The notes beneath the pieces are model-generated. The model was not told the DNA's origin. It made no database searches and was given only the letters and a program-made list of their open reading frames with translations. DNA of 6,816 bases from Campylobacteraceae bacterium (lineage in GTDB: Bacteria > Campylobacterota > Campylobacteria > Campylobacterales > Campylobacteraceae). Positions within the stretch are counted from its first letter, which is position 1. Every line of letters starts with the position of its first letter. Below, one piece after another: positions 6,171 to 6,816 of this stretch. The stretch is from assembly GCA_031276365.1 (NCBI GenBank), contig JAISNG010000026.1, forward strand, positions 1 to 6,816, written 5' to 3'. The position numbers and the translations under genes are program-made.

Positions 6171-6816
6171 TCACTCCCACTCAATCGTTGCAGGCGGCTT
6201 GTTTGATATATCGTAAACTACGCGGTTTATACCGCTTACTTCGTTTATGATTCGCGTACTCATTCGCTCCAGAAGTTCATGCGGCAAATCGGCAAAAGTT
6301 GCCGTCATGCCGTCTGTACTTTCCACTATTCTGATGCATACTGTATTGTCATACGTCCTGTTGTCACCCATAACTCCGACGCTTTTTACGTTTAAAAGTA
6401 CGGTAAAGCTCTGCCACGTTTTGTCGTAATATCCGCCCGCTTTCAGCTCCTCTTGCATTATGATATCAGCTTTTTTTAAGAGTTTCAAATCCTCTTTCGT
6501 TACTTCGCCCATTATTCTTATAGCAAGTCCGGGACCAGGAAACGGATGACGCATAATCATGTCTTTCGGGATGCCCAGCTCAAGCCCCAAAGCGCGCACT
6601 TCGTCCTTGAAAAGTTCCCTTAAAGGCTCAATAAGCGTAAACTTCATCCAATCCGGAAGTCCGCCCACGTTATGATGGGATTTGATGGTTTTCGAGGGTC
6701 CCTTGACGCTTACGCTCTCTATCACGTCAGGATATAATGTACCTTGCGCCAAAAACGCTATGCCCTCATGTTTTTTAGCCTCTTGTTCAAAAACTTCTAT
6801 AAATGTATGCCCTATA
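6171..6816 (-). CDS. guaA: GMP synthase (glutamine-hydrolysing), C-terminal part, 5' end outside window
   Basis: This enzyme makes GMP from XMP, ATP and glutamine, the last step of guanine nucleotide synthesis. The window holds the last 215 residues or so. The frame is open to base 6816 and reads IGHTFIEVFEQEAKK before LAQGTLYPDVIES, so the TTG at 6752 is an internal Leu codon, not a start. Visible are the end of the ATP-pyrophosphatase domain (LAQGTLYPDVIES, KSHHNVGGLP, ELFKDEVRALG) and the whole C-terminal dimerisation domain (RHPFPGPGLAIRI, SVGVMGDNRTYDN, DGMTATFADLP, GINRVVYDIS, ending PPATIEWE). These are near-universal GuaA signatures. The N-terminal glutaminase domain and the P-loop lie beyond the right edge. 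The 3' end is intact and followed by a candidate terminator. Nothing suggests a link with the restriction genes. Confidence 0.98.
   Translation of the reverse strand, partial: IGHTFIEVFEQEAKKHEGIAFLAQGTLYPDVIESVSVKGPSKTIKSHHNVGGLPDWMKFTLIEPLRELFKDEVRALGLELGIPKDMIMRHPFPGPGLAIRIMGEVTKEDLKLLKKADIIMQEELKAGGYYDKTWQSFTVLLNVKSVGVMGDNRTYDNTVCIRIVESTDGMTATFADLPHELLERMSTRIINEVSGINRVVYDISNKPPATIEWE

Noticed and set aside
6750..6752. TTG at 6752 as the start of guaA
   Set aside because: The frame continues to the window edge with typical GuaA sequence (TFIEVFEQEAKK), so the codon is an internal leucine.
1..6816. CRISPR array, tRNA, rRNA, or intact insertion sequence
   Set aside because: No regularly spaced repeats, cloverleaf, rRNA-like sequence, transposase frame or terminal inverted repeats with target duplication were seen.

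Overview
The window comes from an AT-rich bacterial chromosome and has two unrelated halves. The left three quarters (1-5146, all + strand) is the 3' part of a type I restriction-modification locus. The right quarter holds two minus-strand housekeeping or stress genes: a bacteriohemerythrin and the end of guaA (GMP synthase). I cannot name the species. Low G+C, a bacteriohemerythrin (common in anaerobes and microaerophiles) and a GuaA C-terminus ending PPATIEWE fit many bacteria. A low-GC anaerobic or microaerophilic lineage is a reasonable but weak guess.

Restriction locus. The window opens inside hsdS, in its central conserved region. The second target-recognition domain, the C-terminal conserved repeat and an extra C-terminal domain of about 205 residues follow. 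That extension has a KLLYF...GPY pattern resembling Panacea/DUF4065-type domains. Three bases after hsdS comes a full-length hsdR (1039 aa) with a PD-(D/E)xK nuclease and SF2 translocase motifs all intact. The hsdR stop overlaps the start of a YgjP-family (DUF45, M48-like) zinc metallopeptidase (TGATG), so the three genes look like one translationally coupled operon. HsdS would direct DNA recognition and HsdR would translocate and cut. The methylase HsdM is expected upstream, outside the window. The peptidase's role is unknown; control of HsdR by proteolysis is a hypothesis.

Convergent spacer (5147-5406). This non-coding stretch of about 260 bases holds three consecutive inverted repeats. The first is a plausible terminator for the restriction operon. 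Just before it is a GGATTCC/GGAAATGAC segment that looks like a decayed intergenic repeat.

Minus-strand part. guaA is cut by the window's right edge; its reading frame is open to base 6816. It is followed by a good candidate intrinsic terminator with two alternative pairings. A 290-base AT-rich spacer (5881-6170) then separates it from the bacteriohemerythrin gene. That spacer holds an interrupted stem-loop, a -10-like box and a G-rich ribosome binding site. The hemerythrin keeps all seven diiron ligands and has an unusual basic C-terminal tail.
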